Shown: piece by piece, positions 18,898 to 28,164 of the stretch | Layout: each line of letters opens with the position of its first letter | How positions within the stretch are numbered: position 1 is the stretch's first letter | Assembly: GCA_017305935.1 (NCBI GenBank) | Contig: JAFKJU010000022.1 | Span: 56,602 to 120,601 of the forward strand | Length of the DNA stretch: 64,000 bases | Direction: 5' to 3' | Origin: Hyphomicrobiales bacterium | GTDB lineage: Bacteria; Pseudomonadota; Alphaproteobacteria; Rhizobiales; Rhizobiaceae | Made by a program: the position numbers and the translations under genes | The notes under the pieces: model-generated | What the model was told of the DNA's origin: nothing | Database searches by the model: none | Seen by the model: the letters and a program-made list of their open reading frames with translations, nothing else

Positions 18898-20147
18898 GCG
18901 ATATTGCATGGATCGATGCGGCGCTGACGGCGGCGCGTCCCAAGGCGGTGGGCGCGCTCTTACGCTATTTTCGCGATCTCGACATCGCGGAGGAAGCGTT
19001 TCAGGAAGCGTGCCTGCGCGCCCTGCGGACCTGGCCGGACAAGGGCCCGCCGCGCGATCCCGCCGCCTGGCTGATCTTTGTCGGGCGCAACAGCGGCGTC
19101 GACCAGATCCGCAAGCGCGGCCGGCTGCAGGCGCTGCCGGACGAGGAGACGATCTCCGACCGCGAGGATGCCGAGGCCGATATCGCCGAGCGGCTGGACG
19201 CCTCGAACTATCGCGACGACATCCTGCGGCTGCTGTTCATCTGCTGCCATCCCGACCTGCCGGCGACGCAGCAGATCGCGCTGGCGCTGCGCATCGTCTC
19301 GGGCTTGAGCGTTTCCGAGATCGCCCGCGCCTTCCTGGTGTCGGAGGCGGCGATGGAGCAGCGCATCACCCGCGCCAAGGCCAAGGTCGCCCGCGCCGGC
19401 GTCGCCTTCGAAACGCCGGACGTGAACGCGCGTGCGGAACGGCTCGCCACCGTCTCGACCATGGTCTATCTCGTCTTCAACGAGGGCTACAGCCAGGCCG
19501 ATCCGGCCCGCGAGGCGGCGGCCTTTGCCGATGAGGCGATCCGGCTGGGACGGCTGCTGCTCGGCCTGTTTCCGGGCGAGCCGGAAATCATGGGCCTGCT
19601 GGCGCTGATGCTGCTGCATGCCTCCCGCCGCGCCGCCCGGCTCGATACGGCCGGCCAGATCGTGCTGCTGGAAGAACAGAACCGCGCGCTGTGGGACCGT
19701 TCGCAGATCGACGAGGCGCTGGTGCTGATCGAAAAGGCGATCCGCCATGGCCACGCCGGTTCCTACCAGCTTCAGGCGGCGATCGCCGCCCTGCATGCGC
19801 GCGCCGCCACCGCCGCCGAGACCGACTGGCCGCAGATCGAGTTGCTCTACCGCATGCTGGAACATCTGCAGCCCTCGCCCGTGGTGACGCTGAACCGGGC
19901 GGTCGCCATGTCCAAGTCGCAAGGGCCCGAGGTTGCGCTCGATCTTGTCGAGACGCTTTCCGACGCGCTGGACGGCTATTTCTATTTCCATGGCTTGCGC
20001 GGCAACCTGCTGATGCAGGTGGGGCGCAAGGCCGAGGCGCGCATCGCCTTCGACCGCGCCATCGCGCTCGCCCGCTCGCCGGCCGAGGCCGCCCATATCC
20101 GCCGCCAGCTCGATTGCCTGAAGCAGGACGGCTTGCCGGCGACGTGA
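18894..20147 (+). CDS. ECF42-type RNA polymerase sigma factor with C-terminal TPR-like extension
   Basis: A 417-residue protein. Residues 1-170 carry sigma regions 2 and 4 (DLDIAEEAFQEACLRALRTW; LRIVSGLSVSEIARAFLVSE). A long helical extension follows, with paired-helix repeats such as LNRAVAMSKSQGPEVALDLV and LRGNLLMQVGRKAEARIAFDR. In the ECF42 group this extension replaces an anti-sigma factor in controlling activity, and the partner is a DGPF protein, present here upstream. No anti-sigma gene is adjacent. Often mis-annotated as SigJ or SigG. Confidence 0.9.
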   Translation: MSDIAWIDAALTAARPKAVGALLRYFRDLDIAEEAFQEACLRALRTWPDKGPPRDPAAWLIFVGRNSGVDQIRKRGRLQALPDEETISDREDAEADIAERLDASNYRDDILRLLFICCHPDLPATQQIALALRIVSGLSVSEIARAFLVSEAAMEQRITRAKAKVARAGVAFETPDVNARAERLATVSTMVYLVFNEGYSQADPAREAAAFADEAIRLGRLLLGLFPGEPEIMGLLALMLLHASRRAARLDTAGQIVLLEEQNRALWDRSQIDEALVLIEKAIRHGHAGSYQLQAAIAALHARAATAAETDWPQIELLYRMLEHLQPSPVVTLNRAVAMSKSQGPEVALDLVETLSDALDGYFYFHGLRGNLLMQVGRKAEARIAFDRAIALARSPAEAAHIRRQLDCLKQDGLPAT

Positions 20148-20252
20148 CTTGTGGCGCGTACCATCCAGTTTCTCGAAACCATCCATCCAGACTTTATATT
20201 TGCCGAAATCGGGGCGCATCCCTATCTCAAGGCTCAGTTTAAAGAGGTTTGG

Positions 20253-21320
20253 ATGCCCATGGAACTCGGTCTGTATACTTTCGCGGATGTCGATCCGTCG
20301 CCCTCGGTCGCCAAGGGGCCGGAGGCGGCGCGGCGGCTGAAAAATCTTCTCGAGGAGATCGAACTGGCCGATCAGGTGGGGCTCGATGTCTTCGGGCTCG
20401 GCGAGCATCACCGGCCGGACTACGCCGCCTCCAGCCCGGCGACGATCCTGGCCGCGGCCGCCGTCAAGACGAAGAGCATCCGCCTGACCAGCGCCGTCAC
20501 CGTCTTGTCCTCGGACGATCCGGTGCGGGTGTTCCAGCAGTTTTCGACGCTCGACCTGCTCTCGGACGGACGGGCGGAGATCATGGCCGGGCGCGGTTCG
20601 TTCATCGAGTCCTTCCCGTTGTTCGGCTACAATCTCGAAGACTACGACGAGCTGTTTTCCGAAAAGCTCGACTTGCTGCTGGCGCTACGCGACGAGGAGG
20701 TCATCACCTGGGAAGGGCAGATGCGCGCCGCTATCCATGGTCGCGGCGTCTATCCGCGCCCGCTGCAGGAGAAGCTGCCGATCTGGATCGCCGTCGGCGG
20801 CACGCCGCAATCGGTGGCGCGCGCCGGCGCCTATGGCCTGCCGGTGGCGCTGGCCATCATCGGCGGCGAGCCGCGCCGTTTCGCGCCGCTCTTCGATCTC
20901 TACCGCGAGGCTGCGCGGCGTGCCGGCCAGGATCCGGCGGTGCTGAAGACCAGCATCAATGTCCACGGCTTCATCGCCGATACGACCGAGGCCGCCGCCG
21001 ACCAGTTCTACGGGCCGCAGGCCGAGGTGATGAACCGCATCGGCCGCGAGCGCGGCTGGGGACCGACGAGCCGCATGCATTTCGACATGGCTCGGTCCCC
21101 AAGCGGCGCTCTGTTCGTCGGCGACCCGGAAACGGTGGCGGAAAAGATCGTCGAGCATCACCGAATCTTCGGCAATGACCGTTTCCTGCTGCAAATGGCC
21201 ATCGGCCTGATGCCGCATGACCAGATCATGCGCGGCATCGAGCTTTACGGCACCAAAGTCGCGCCGCTGGTCAGAAAGGCATTGACGGACGCGTCGCAAC
21301 CCGCAAAAGCCGAAGCATGA
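20253..21320 (+). CDS. LLM class flavin-dependent oxidoreductase
   Basis: A 355-residue luciferase-like monooxygenase fold protein: [13 protein letters not shown] at the N-terminus, [37 protein letters not shown] and [19 protein letters not shown], typical of the alkanal monooxygenase branch with an LLM partner described only by family. ATG 20253 has AGAGG five bases upstream and fits the family start; the ORF reaches back to 20151 but those residues show no similarity. The substrate is unknown. It stands between the ECF42 gene and map. Confidence 0.83.
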   Translation: MPMELGLYTFADVDPSPSVAKGPEAARRLKNLLEEIELADQVGLDVFGLGEHHRPDYAASSPATILAAAAVKTKSIRLTSAVTVLSSDDPVRVFQQFSTLDLLSDGRAEIMAGRGSFIESFPLFGYNLEDYDELFSEKLDLLLALRDEEVITWEGQMRAAIHGRGVYPRPLQEKLPIWIAVGGTPQSVARAGAYGLPVALAIIGGEPRRFAPLFDLYREAARRAGQDPAVLKTSINVHGFIADTTEAAADQFYGPQAEVMNRIGRERGWGPTSRMHFDMARSPSGALFVGDPETVAEKIVEHHRIFGNDRFLLQMAIGLMPHDQIMRGIELYGTKVAPLVRKALTDASQPAKAEA

Positions 21321-21345
21321 TGTTTCGGCAGGGCGGTTAGCGATC

Positions 21346-22098
21346 ATGGTCATATCGAGCGAAGACGAACTCACCAAGCTGAAGGATATCGGCCGCATCT
21401 GCGCCGCCGCCGTCCAGACCATGGCCGGCGCGCTGGAGCCGGGCATCACCACGAAAGAGCTCGACGATATCGGCCGCCGTTTCCTGGAAGACAACGGCGC
21501 GCAATCGGCGCCGGAGGTCTGCTACCAGTTTCCGGGCGCCACCTGCATCAGCGTGAACGAGGAAGTCGCCCACGGCATTCCGGGCTCGCGGGTCATCCAG
21601 GCCGGCGATCTCGTCAATATCGACGTCTCCGCGGTCAAGGACGGCTTCTTTTCCGATACCGGCTCGTCCTTCGCCTTGCCGCCGATCACCAAAAAGGTCG
21701 AACGGCTGGTGCGCGACGGCAAGCGTGCCCTCTGGCTCGGCGTCAACCAGGTGAAGACCGGCGAGCCTCTGGCCAGGATCGGCAATGCCATCGGCGCCTT
21801 TGCGGCGAAGAACCGCTATACGCTGATCGCCAACCTCGCCAGCCACGGCATCGGCCGGTCGCTGCACGAGGAGCCGCAGGAGCTTTCCACCTGGCCGGAT
21901 CCGGACGAGACGCGGATCATGACCGAGGGGCTGGTGTTCACCATCGAGCCCTTCCTGTCGCTCGGCGGCCATTGGGCCGAGGATGGCGATGGCGATTCCT
22001 GGACGCTGTTCAGCGAGCCGCGCGCTCCGACCGTGCAGTTCGAGCACACGCTGGTCGCCACGCGCAACGGGCCGCTGGTGCTCACACTCGCCGATTGA
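21346..22098 (+). CDS. map: Methionine aminopeptidase, type I
   Basis: A 250-residue metallopeptidase that removes N-terminal Met. The five metal ligands are visible: Asp93 (VNIDVS), Asp104 (FFSDTG), His167 (ASHGIGRSLHE), Glu201 (FTIEPFL) and Glu233 (VQFEHTLV), plus substrate-contact His76 (EEVAHGIPG). The N-terminal zinc-ribbon of some MetAPs is absent. Rhizobia often have more than one map gene and I cannot tell whether this is the essential copy. A hairpin at 22119-22140 follows. Confidence 0.92.
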   Translation: MVISSEDELTKLKDIGRICAAAVQTMAGALEPGITTKELDDIGRRFLEDNGAQSAPEVCYQFPGATCISVNEEVAHGIPGSRVIQAGDLVNIDVSAVKDGFFSDTGSSFALPPITKKVERLVRDGKRALWLGVNQVKTGEPLARIGNAIGAFAAKNRYTLIANLASHGIGRSLHEEPQELSTWPDPDETRIMTEGLVFTIEPFLSLGGHWAEDGDGDSWTLFSEPRAPTVQFEHTLVATRNGPLVLTLAD

Positions 22099-22118
22099 AT
22101 CTTGCCCGATCTCCAGTC

Positions 22119-22140
22119 GCCTCCCCAAATATGGGGAGGC
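22119..22140 (+). terminator. Candidate terminator after map
   Basis: GCCTCCCCA (22119-22127) and TGGGGAGGC (22132-22140) form a nine-pair stem with an AATA loop, followed by CGTTTC. The T-run is poor, so strength is uncertain. Confidence 0.5.
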
Positions 22141-22317
22141 CGTTTCGGAGTTGCGTTCAGTCAAATTTAACAGGCCCGCTTCACCCTTTTGCCAAGGCTG
22201 CCTTTCCGCCCGGCTCGTTCCGGGACGGGGGGCGGCGATGTTTTGAGGTTACGGCGTCCGTTGCGCGATCGGGATGATGCGCGGCGCCGTGGCGCATGGT
22301 GTTACCGGGGTTGCGGG

Positions 22318-24141
22318 ATGAAGACTTTGAGACTTTCGGCGCGATTGTATCTGCTTGTGGGACTGGCGCTGGCCGGCTTTCTCGGGTCCATGGCCTATTC
22401 GCTCCACCATTACCAGGGCGCCATGGTCGCCGAGCGCAAGGCCAAGCTGAAGGCGCTCGATGAAAACATCCTGACGTTGTTCACTTTCTTCCATGGGCTT
22501 GAAACGGCCGGTACGATCTCGCGCGAGGAGGCGCAGGCGCGGGCCAAGGATGCGGTGCGGGCGCTGCGCTACGAAAAGAGCGGCTATTTCTGGATCAACG
22601 ACATGAAGGCCGGCATCGTCATGCATCCGATCAAGCCGGAAATGGACGGCACCGACCAGTCCGGCATGGCCGACCCGACCGGCAAGCATATCTTCCAGGA
22701 ATTCGTCAAGGCGGTGAAGGCGAGCGCCACCGGCGAAGGCTTCGTCGATTATTACTGGCCGAAGCCCGGCTTCGAGGAGCCGGTGCTGAAATATTCGCAT
22801 GTCGCCGGTTTCGAGCCCTGGGGCTGGGTGGTCGGCACCGGCGTCTATGCCGACGATCTCGATGCGCTGTTTCGCGCCAATATGCTGCAGGCCGGCGTCA
22901 TCTTCCTCTGCTGCGCGCTTGCCGTGTCGCTGGCGGCCGTGGCGATCGTGCGCAGCGTCGTGGGCCCGGTCGAGCGGCTGAAGCGCTCTATGCGGGCGAT
23001 TTCGGAGGAAAAGCTGGAGGCGGAGGTTCCCGAAACCGATCGCGGCGACGAGATCGGCGAAATGGCGAAGGTTCTGTCGGTGCTGCGCGACAGCGTGCGC
23101 GAACGCGTCGACCTGCGCGGCCGCGAAAAGGCGCAGCAGGAGCGGCTGGACAACGAGCGCGCCCGCAGCGAACACATGCAGCAATCCGTCGCTGAGGGCC
23201 AGGCCCATGCCATGCAGGCGGTCGGCCAGGCGCTGGAGCGGCTGGCTGCCGGCGATCTCACCGCCGCCATCGGCGCCATCCCCGCCGATTATTCGAAGCT
23301 GCGCGACGATTTCAACCGCGCCGTTGCAGCGCTTCGCGACGTCATCTGCGCCATTTCGCAATCGACCGAGGTGGTGAACGGCAGCGCCGCCGGCATTTCG
23401 GAAGCCGCCAACAATCTCTCGCAGCGCACCGAGCAGCAGGCCGCCTCGCTGGAGGAAACGGCCGCCGCCCTCGACGAGATCACCGCGACGGTGCGCAGCA
23501 CTTCCGAGCGGGCGGCGGAAGCCAGCCGCATGGTCGGCGAGACCCGCAGCAGTGCCGGTCGCTCCGGCGCCATCGTGCGCGATGCGGTGGCGGCGATGAG
23601 CCGCATCGAGGAGGCGTCGAACCGCATCGGCCAGATCATCGGCGTCATCGACGAGATCGCTTTCCAGACCAATCTTCTTGCCCTGAATGCCGGGGTCGAG
23701 GCGGCGCGCGCGGGCGAAGCCGGGCGCGGCTTCGCCGTGGTGGCGCAGGAGGTGCGAGAGCTTGCCCAGCGCTCGGCGCAGGCGGCCAAGGAAATCAAGG
23801 GGCTGATCAGCAATTCCGCCGACGAGGTCGGCAATGGCGTGGCGCTGGTGCGCTCCACCGGCGAGGCGCTCGGCGAAATCGAGAAGCTGGTCAACCAGGT
23901 GAACGCCCAGGTGGAATCGATCGCCATGTCGGCGCGGGAGCAGTCGGTCGGGCTTGCGGAGGTCAATACCGCCGTCAACCAGATGGACCAGATGACCCAG
24001 CGCAACGCCGCCATGGTTGAGGAAACCAATGCCGCCAGCCAGACGCTGACACAGGAGAGCAACGAGCTGATGCGCCTCATCGGCAGTTTCCGTCTCTCGG
24101 ACGGCGCACGGGTGCAGCCAGGACAGCGCCGGGCGGCCTGA
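22318..24141 (+). CDS. Methyl-accepting chemotaxis protein with Cache sensor domain
   Basis: A 607-residue chemoreceptor. A first transmembrane helix (LYLLVGLALAGFLGSMAYSL) is followed by a periplasmic single-Cache-type domain with YFWINDMKAGIVMHP and GWVVGTGVYADDLD, and a second helix (AGVIFLCCALAVSLAAVAIV). HAMP segments lead to the signalling hairpin with GRGFAVVAQEVRELAQRS. Similar Cache domains bind small organic ligands. ATG 22318 (MKTLRLSARLY) is chosen; the ORF is open from 22189 without family similarity. The C-terminus lacks an obvious CheR/CheB pentapeptide. Confidence 0.9.
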   Translation: MKTLRLSARLYLLVGLALAGFLGSMAYSLHHYQGAMVAERKAKLKALDENILTLFTFFHGLETAGTISREEAQARAKDAVRALRYEKSGYFWINDMKAGIVMHPIKPEMDGTDQSGMADPTGKHIFQEFVKAVKASATGEGFVDYYWPKPGFEEPVLKYSHVAGFEPWGWVVGTGVYADDLDALFRANMLQAGVIFLCCALAVSLAAVAIVRSVVGPVERLKRSMRAISEEKLEAEVPETDRGDEIGEMAKVLSVLRDSVRERVDLRGREKAQQERLDNERARSEHMQQSVAEGQAHAMQAVGQALERLAAGDLTAAIGAIPADYSKLRDDFNRAVAALRDVICAISQSTEVVNGSAAGISEAANNLSQRTEQQAASLEETAAALDEITATVRSTSERAAEASRMVGETRSSAGRSGAIVRDAVAAMSRIEEASNRIGQIIGVIDEIAFQTNLLALNAGVEAARAGEAGRGFAVVAQEVRELAQRSAQAAKEIKGLISNSADEVGNGVALVRSTGEALGEIEKLVNQVNAQVESIAMSAREQSVGLAEVNTAVNQMDQMTQRNAAMVEETNAASQTLTQESNELMRLIGSFRLSDGARVQPGQRRAA

Positions 24142-24303
24142 AGCGGCCACCTTTCCAATCTGTCATGGCCCGTTGCCGATTGATTACAACTGGGTAACAA
24201 TCGGTTCGGGCCATTGCCGCTTTCTCAGAACTGCCTTAGTTTCCGGCGAATCCGTGGTCTTGCAACGCCACGTTCTGTCAAAGCCAGGAAAGCCACGTTC
24301 CCC

Positions 24304-25578
24304 GTGTTCCATTCATTCTTTCCCCAGCCCCGGCTGTTCTTCTCCTCCCTCGTCGTCTGGACGCTGATCTGCATCGCCGTGTGGTATACGGTCGGCGCCG
24401 ATTTCGGGACGGCGCTCGGTTTCGCGCCGCTGCCGGAAGGGCAGGAGCCGCCGATCGACCTGCGTTTCTTCCTGACGCCGGACAATCTCTGGTTCTATAT
24501 CTATTTCGTCACCTGCACGGTGCTCTTCTGCGGGTTCTGGCATATCAAGGCGAAGGACCATCCGTGGAAGAACTGGTCGATCTGGGGATCGGCGCTGATC
24601 ATCTTCTCGACCTATTTCGGCGTTCAGGTCTACGTCGCCATCAACAACTGGCGCCGCCCCTTCGGCGACCTGTTGCAGAATGCGTTGACGGGCAAGCCCG
24701 GCATCACGGACGAGAATTTCTACTCCATGATGCTGATCTTCTGCCAGATCGCCTTCCTGAGCATGTTCGTCTCGATCCTCACGGATTTCTTCGTCAGCCA
24801 CTATGTCTTCCGCTGGCGCACGGCGATGAACGATTTCTACATGTCGAAATGGGAGCGGGTGCGCCACATCGAAGGGGCCTCGCAGCGTGTGCAGGAAGAC
24901 ACGATGCGTTTCGCCAACATCCTCGAAGGTCTCGGCATCAGCCTGATCAATTCGGTGATGACGCTGATCGCCTTCCTGCCGATCCTGTTCCAGCTTTCGA
25001 CCTACATCACGACATTGCCGATCATCGGCGCCATTCCGCATTCGCTGTTCTGGCTGGCGCTGCTCTGGTCGATGTTCGGCACCGCGCTGCTGGCTATCGT
25101 CGGCATCAAGCTACCGGGCCTGCAATTCCGCAACCAGCGCGTCGAGGCCGCCTATCGCAAGGAACTGGTCTATGGCGAGGATCATGCCGAGCGCGCCGAT
25201 CCGGTGACGGTCAAGGAATTGTTCGCCAATGTGCGGCGCAACTATTTCCGCATGTATTTCCACTATCTGTATTTCAACGTCGCGCGCTATTTCTACATCC
25301 AGGCCGACGGATTGTTCGTGACCTTCATGCTGGTGCCGACGATCGTCGCCGGGAAGATCACCTATGGTATCTACCAGCAGATCCTCACCGCCTTCGGCCA
25401 GGTCAGCAATTCCTTCCAGTATCTGGTCAATAGCTGGACGACGATCATCGAGCTCCTGTCGATCCACAAGCGCCTCAAGGCCTTCGAGGCGGCAATCGAA
25501 GGGCTGGACCTGCCCTCGGCGGACCAGCGTTATCTCGCGACGCAGGAGGGGATGCGCGTCCCCGTCGAGGAAGACTGA
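24304..25578 (+). CDS. bacA: Peptide transporter BacA/SbmA
   Basis: A 424-residue inner-membrane protein of the SbmA/BacA family, which takes up antimicrobial and host NCR peptides and is needed for bacteroid survival in rhizobia and chronic infection in Brucella. FFPQPRLFF at the N-terminus, [40 protein letters not shown] and [20 protein letters not shown] are typical. Six or more hydrophobic helices are visible. GTG 24304 fits the known BacA start (FxSFFPxP); the ORF extends upstream to 24214 with no similarity. A terminator follows at 25589. Confidence 0.9.
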   Translation: MFHSFFPQPRLFFSSLVVWTLICIAVWYTVGADFGTALGFAPLPEGQEPPIDLRFFLTPDNLWFYIYFVTCTVLFCGFWHIKAKDHPWKNWSIWGSALIIFSTYFGVQVYVAINNWRRPFGDLLQNALTGKPGITDENFYSMMLIFCQIAFLSMFVSILTDFFVSHYVFRWRTAMNDFYMSKWERVRHIEGASQRVQEDTMRFANILEGLGISLINSVMTLIAFLPILFQLSTYITTLPIIGAIPHSLFWLALLWSMFGTALLAIVGIKLPGLQFRNQRVEAAYRKELVYGEDHAERADPVTVKELFANVRRNYFRMYFHYLYFNVARYFYIQADGLFVTFMLVPTIVAGKITYGIYQQILTAFGQVSNSFQYLVNSWTTIIELLSIHKRLKAFEAAIEGLDLPSADQRYLATQEGMRVPVEED

Positions 25579-25588
25579 AACGCTTTCC

Positions 25589-25615
25589 AGGCCCGGCCAT
25601 CGCGCCGGGCCTTTT
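25589..25615 (+). terminator. Terminator of bacA
   Basis: AGGCCCGGC (25589-25597) pairs with GCCGGGCCT (25604-25612), followed by TTTT (25612-25615). It starts 10 bases after the bacA stop. Confidence 0.8.
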
Positions 25616-25764
25616 CGTATCGGACAAACGCTTTTCCCCGACGACATTCGCGGCTATGGTCGGTTTCGCGGGCACCGTCCTGCCGTTTCCCACAGCGGAA
25701 CGCGTCACTGCCGCCGGCACCGCCCGGCGCGGTCTTCGCGCTTCCCCAAGACGGAGGTTCCGCG

Positions 25765-26142
25765 ATGAACGACATCGCCGATCCCGGCGTCCGCTTCGGA
25801 CGCATTGCCGCCATGCTGCCGGTCAAGGACATGGCCAAAGCCTGCGACTTCTATATCGGGGCGCTCGGGTTCCGGAAGACTTTCGAGAATGGAAACCCGG
25901 TCGGCTTCATGATCCTCAAGCGCGACGGGGGCGAGTTGCACCTGACCTTGCAGCCGCGCCACAAGGCGGCGGATTTCAACATCGCCCATATCATGGTCAA
26001 CGATGTCGATGCCGTCCATGACGCTTGCCAGCGTTACGGCTTGAGGATCATCAAGAGCCTGCAGGACAAGGATTACGGCCTGCGCGCCTTCGTCTTCGCC
26101 GACCCGGACGGCAACCGCATCGACGTCGGCCAGCCGATCTGA
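25765..26142 (+). CDS. VOC (glyoxalase/bleomycin-resistance) family protein
   Basis: A 125-residue vicinal-oxygen-chelate protein with MLPVKDMAKACDFYIGALGF at the N-terminus, HIMVNDVDAVHDAC mid-protein and FVFADPDGNRIDVGQPI at the end. This resembles bleomycin-binding-type dimers. AGACGGAGG lies upstream of ATG 25765. It is a single gene between two terminators (25589 and 26150). The ligand is unknown. Confidence 0.82.
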   Translation: MNDIADPGVRFGRIAAMLPVKDMAKACDFYIGALGFRKTFENGNPVGFMILKRDGGELHLTLQPRHKAADFNIAHIMVNDVDAVHDACQRYGLRIIKSLQDKDYGLRAFVFADPDGNRIDVGQPI

Positions 26143-26149
26143 ACGGAGC

Positions 26150-26176
26150 AGGCCCGGCATTTGCCGGGCCTGTTTT
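26150..26176 (+). terminator. Terminator after the VOC gene
   Basis: AGGCCCGGCA (26150-26159) pairs with TGCCGGGCCT (26162-26171), followed by GTTTTC. It also lies just past the stop of the minus-strand 26-residue gene, so it may serve both directions. Confidence 0.75.
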
Positions 26177-26256
26177 CAATGCAGGAAGAACATCCAGATA
26201 AGGATGACCAGGATGAGCGGGACGCCCATCAGCCACAGGACAAGGCCGCGCAGCAT
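26176..26256 (-). CDS. Single-pass membrane micro-protein (26 aa)
   Basis: A 27-codon ORF on the minus strand with GGAGAG placed 5 bases before ATG 26256. After the N-terminal MLRG, the peptide is one continuous hydrophobic helix, LVLWLMGVPLILVILIWMFF, ending in LH. Short proteins of the pattern MLR.LVLWL.GVP..I are widespread in rhizobial genomes as far as I recall. It lies 62 bases downstream of the polysaccharide deacetylase gene on the same strand and may be co-transcribed. Function unknown. Confidence 0.7.
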   Translation of the reverse strand: MLRGLVLWLMGVPLILVILIWMFFLH

Positions 26257-26318
26257 ATATTCTCTCCAATCTCGGTTTCCTTGCTAGGGGAACGCGAGCG
26301 CGAGGAAACGGTTCCGCG

Positions 26319-27308
26319 TCAGAAGGCCGAGGTCCCGGCGGCGCTTTCGCCCTTGGCGGGGTGCAACTTCTCGATCGCCTGCGAATAGGTGACGCAGGCG
26401 ACATCCGGTTTGCCGCAGACTTCGGTGACGAAACGGTCGAGCGCCCGCCAGTAGGCGCCGCCATTCATCTCGACGAAATGGAAGCCGAGCTGCAGCGGAA
26501 TGCGCTGGCCGGCATATTGCGCCTCGAAGGCGGCGCGGTAGGCGGCGAGCGCCCGTTCCTCGAATTCGGCCGAACGCGCCTTGTTCTCGATGCCGACGGA
26601 ATGGCGCACGAAAAGATTGTAGTCCATGGCGACGACGGGCTTGGCGGCCGGGCCTTCGGGTATCAGCGGCAGACCGAAGTGGATGATGCCATCCTGCTCG
26701 CGCGGCAGCATCGGTCCCCTGGTCACCAGGCTGGCGTCGTAGGTCAGGCCGTCCTCGCGCTCGGCGTCGACCAGCGGCTTGCCGGCGGCGAGGTAAGGGG
26801 CGCGAAAACCGTGGATGCCGTTTCGGGCGAAATCCTGCCATTGCGCAGGTTCCCTGTCGGCAGCGCCGGCGCCCTTCCAGGCATTCGCAAGCGTTGTGCG
26901 AAAGGTGCGGAATTCCTGCGCCCAGTCAGCTTTCGTCCAGTCCTTGCCGTCGAAATGGCCGCAGCCATGGCTGCCGATCTCATGTCCCTCCAGATGGGCA
27001 GCCCAGAGATGGTTCAGGCGGGTGCGGATTTCACCCTCGCTTCGGGCGAAGCCGACATTGGAGCGTCCCTTCTTCTGTCCCGGCGCCTGATAGGCCTTCT
27101 TCGCATCCGCATTCATCAGGAAGGTACAGGAGAGAAAATAGGTGAAATGCGCGCCAGTGCGTCCGGCGAGCGCCCGGCTTCTGTCCCAGAGCGCATTGTC
27201 ATGGGCGCCGTCGAAGGAGACGATGACCATCTGCGGCCGTTCGGCAGCGGCGGCCAAGGAGGGGGCAAGGACGGACAGGGCGGGCAAAAGATACAGAAAA
27301 CGAAGCAT
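26319..27308 (-). CDS. Secreted polysaccharide deacetylase-like protein (NodB homology)
   Basis: A 329-residue protein with a signal peptide (LYLLPALSVLAPSLAAAA) and a NodB-type domain. Motif 1 reads VSFDGAHDN, Gly replacing the usual second Asp of TFDD; motif 2 reads HEIGSHGCGHF, giving the two metal-binding His; GFRAPYLAAGKP fits motif 3. It probably acts in the periplasm on a carbohydrate or peptidoglycan, but the changed motif 1 makes the chemistry uncertain. Only a weak ribosome site is seen before ATG 27308. Confidence 0.8.
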   Translation of the reverse strand: MLRFLYLLPALSVLAPSLAAAAERPQMVIVSFDGAHDNALWDRSRALAGRTGAHFTYFLSCTFLMNADAKKAYQAPGQKKGRSNVGFARSEGEIRTRLNHLWAAHLEGHEIGSHGCGHFDGKDWTKADWAQEFRTFRTTLANAWKGAGAADREPAQWQDFARNGIHGFRAPYLAAGKPLVDAEREDGLTYDASLVTRGPMLPREQDGIIHFGLPLIPEGPAAKPVVAMDYNLFVRHSVGIENKARSAEFEERALAAYRAAFEAQYAGQRIPLQLGFHFVEMNGGAYWRALDRFVTEVCGKPDVACVTYSQAIEKLHPAKGESAAGTSAF

Positions 27309-27482
27309 TCCAACTCGACTCAGGCAAAATCCGGCGCATTTCCGGGCATTTCAAACACGCGCCGGAAACGCCTTGATGCGGCTTTCTGCCTCGTGAATGC
27401 GGCGAAGCTTTGATAAGGCTTTCATTTCAACGGGCTTGCCGGTAATCCAGTCGCATCGTTTGTCGTTCAGGGAATTTGCACC

Positions 27483-28070
27483 ATGACATTGCTGGTCGTC
27501 GGCCTCATCCTGTTTTTCGCCGTGCACCTGCTGCGGGTCTTCGCCCCCGGATTCCGCACCGGGGTGATCGCGCGCTTCGGCAAGCCGGCCTGGGTCGTGT
27601 TCCATTCGCTGGCCAGCATCGTCACGCTCGTGCTGGTGATCTATGGTTTCGCGCAGGCGCGCGACGTCACCGACATGCTGTGGTATCCGCCGCTGTTCAT
27701 GAAGCATATCACCGTGACGTTGATGCTGATCGCGATGATCTGTCTGGTGGCGGGTTTCCTGCCGGCCGGGCATATCGCGACGAAGACCCGGCATCCGATC
27801 GTGCTGTCGATCAAGATCTGGGCGTTCGCGCATCTGCTGGCACGGGGCGATACGGCCTCCGTGCTGCTGTTCGGCTCGTTCCTCGCCTATGGCGTGCTGT
27901 TGCGCATCTCGCTGAAGCGTCGCGAACGGGCCGGAGAAATTGCGCCGCGTCCCTTCGTTTCCGTGGGTTACGACATCGCCGCAGTCATTCTCGGGGCGGC
28001 CCTCTGGTTCCTGATCATCTGGAAGCTGCATGAGTGGCTGATCGGCGTCCAGCCGATCTCCATGGGGTGA
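27483..28070 (+). CDS. NnrU family membrane protein
   Basis: A 195-residue protein with about five hydrophobic helices (e.g. LLVVGLILFFAVHLLRVF; ITVTLMLIAMICLVAGFL). HLLRVF near the start and GHIATKTRHPIVLSIKIWAFAHLLARGD are characteristic of the NnrU family, related to plant 15-cis-zeta-carotene isomerase and first noted near nitrite/NO-reduction genes. No denitrification genes are present here. The His-rich HP..L..K.WA.AHLL motif may bind heme. Role unknown. Confidence 0.85.
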   Translation: MTLLVVGLILFFAVHLLRVFAPGFRTGVIARFGKPAWVVFHSLASIVTLVLVIYGFAQARDVTDMLWYPPLFMKHITVTLMLIAMICLVAGFLPAGHIATKTRHPIVLSIKIWAFAHLLARGDTASVLLFGSFLAYGVLLRISLKRRERAGEIAPRPFVSVGYDIAAVILGAALWFLIIWKLHEWLIGVQPISMG

Positions 28071-28164
28071 ACAGGGCTGATTTGCCCGATTCCCCCTTAC
28101 AATATGCGTAAAATCGGTTAGAAGGCAGCCTGATGCGCCAGAAGGCGAACGGCCGGAGACAGGA

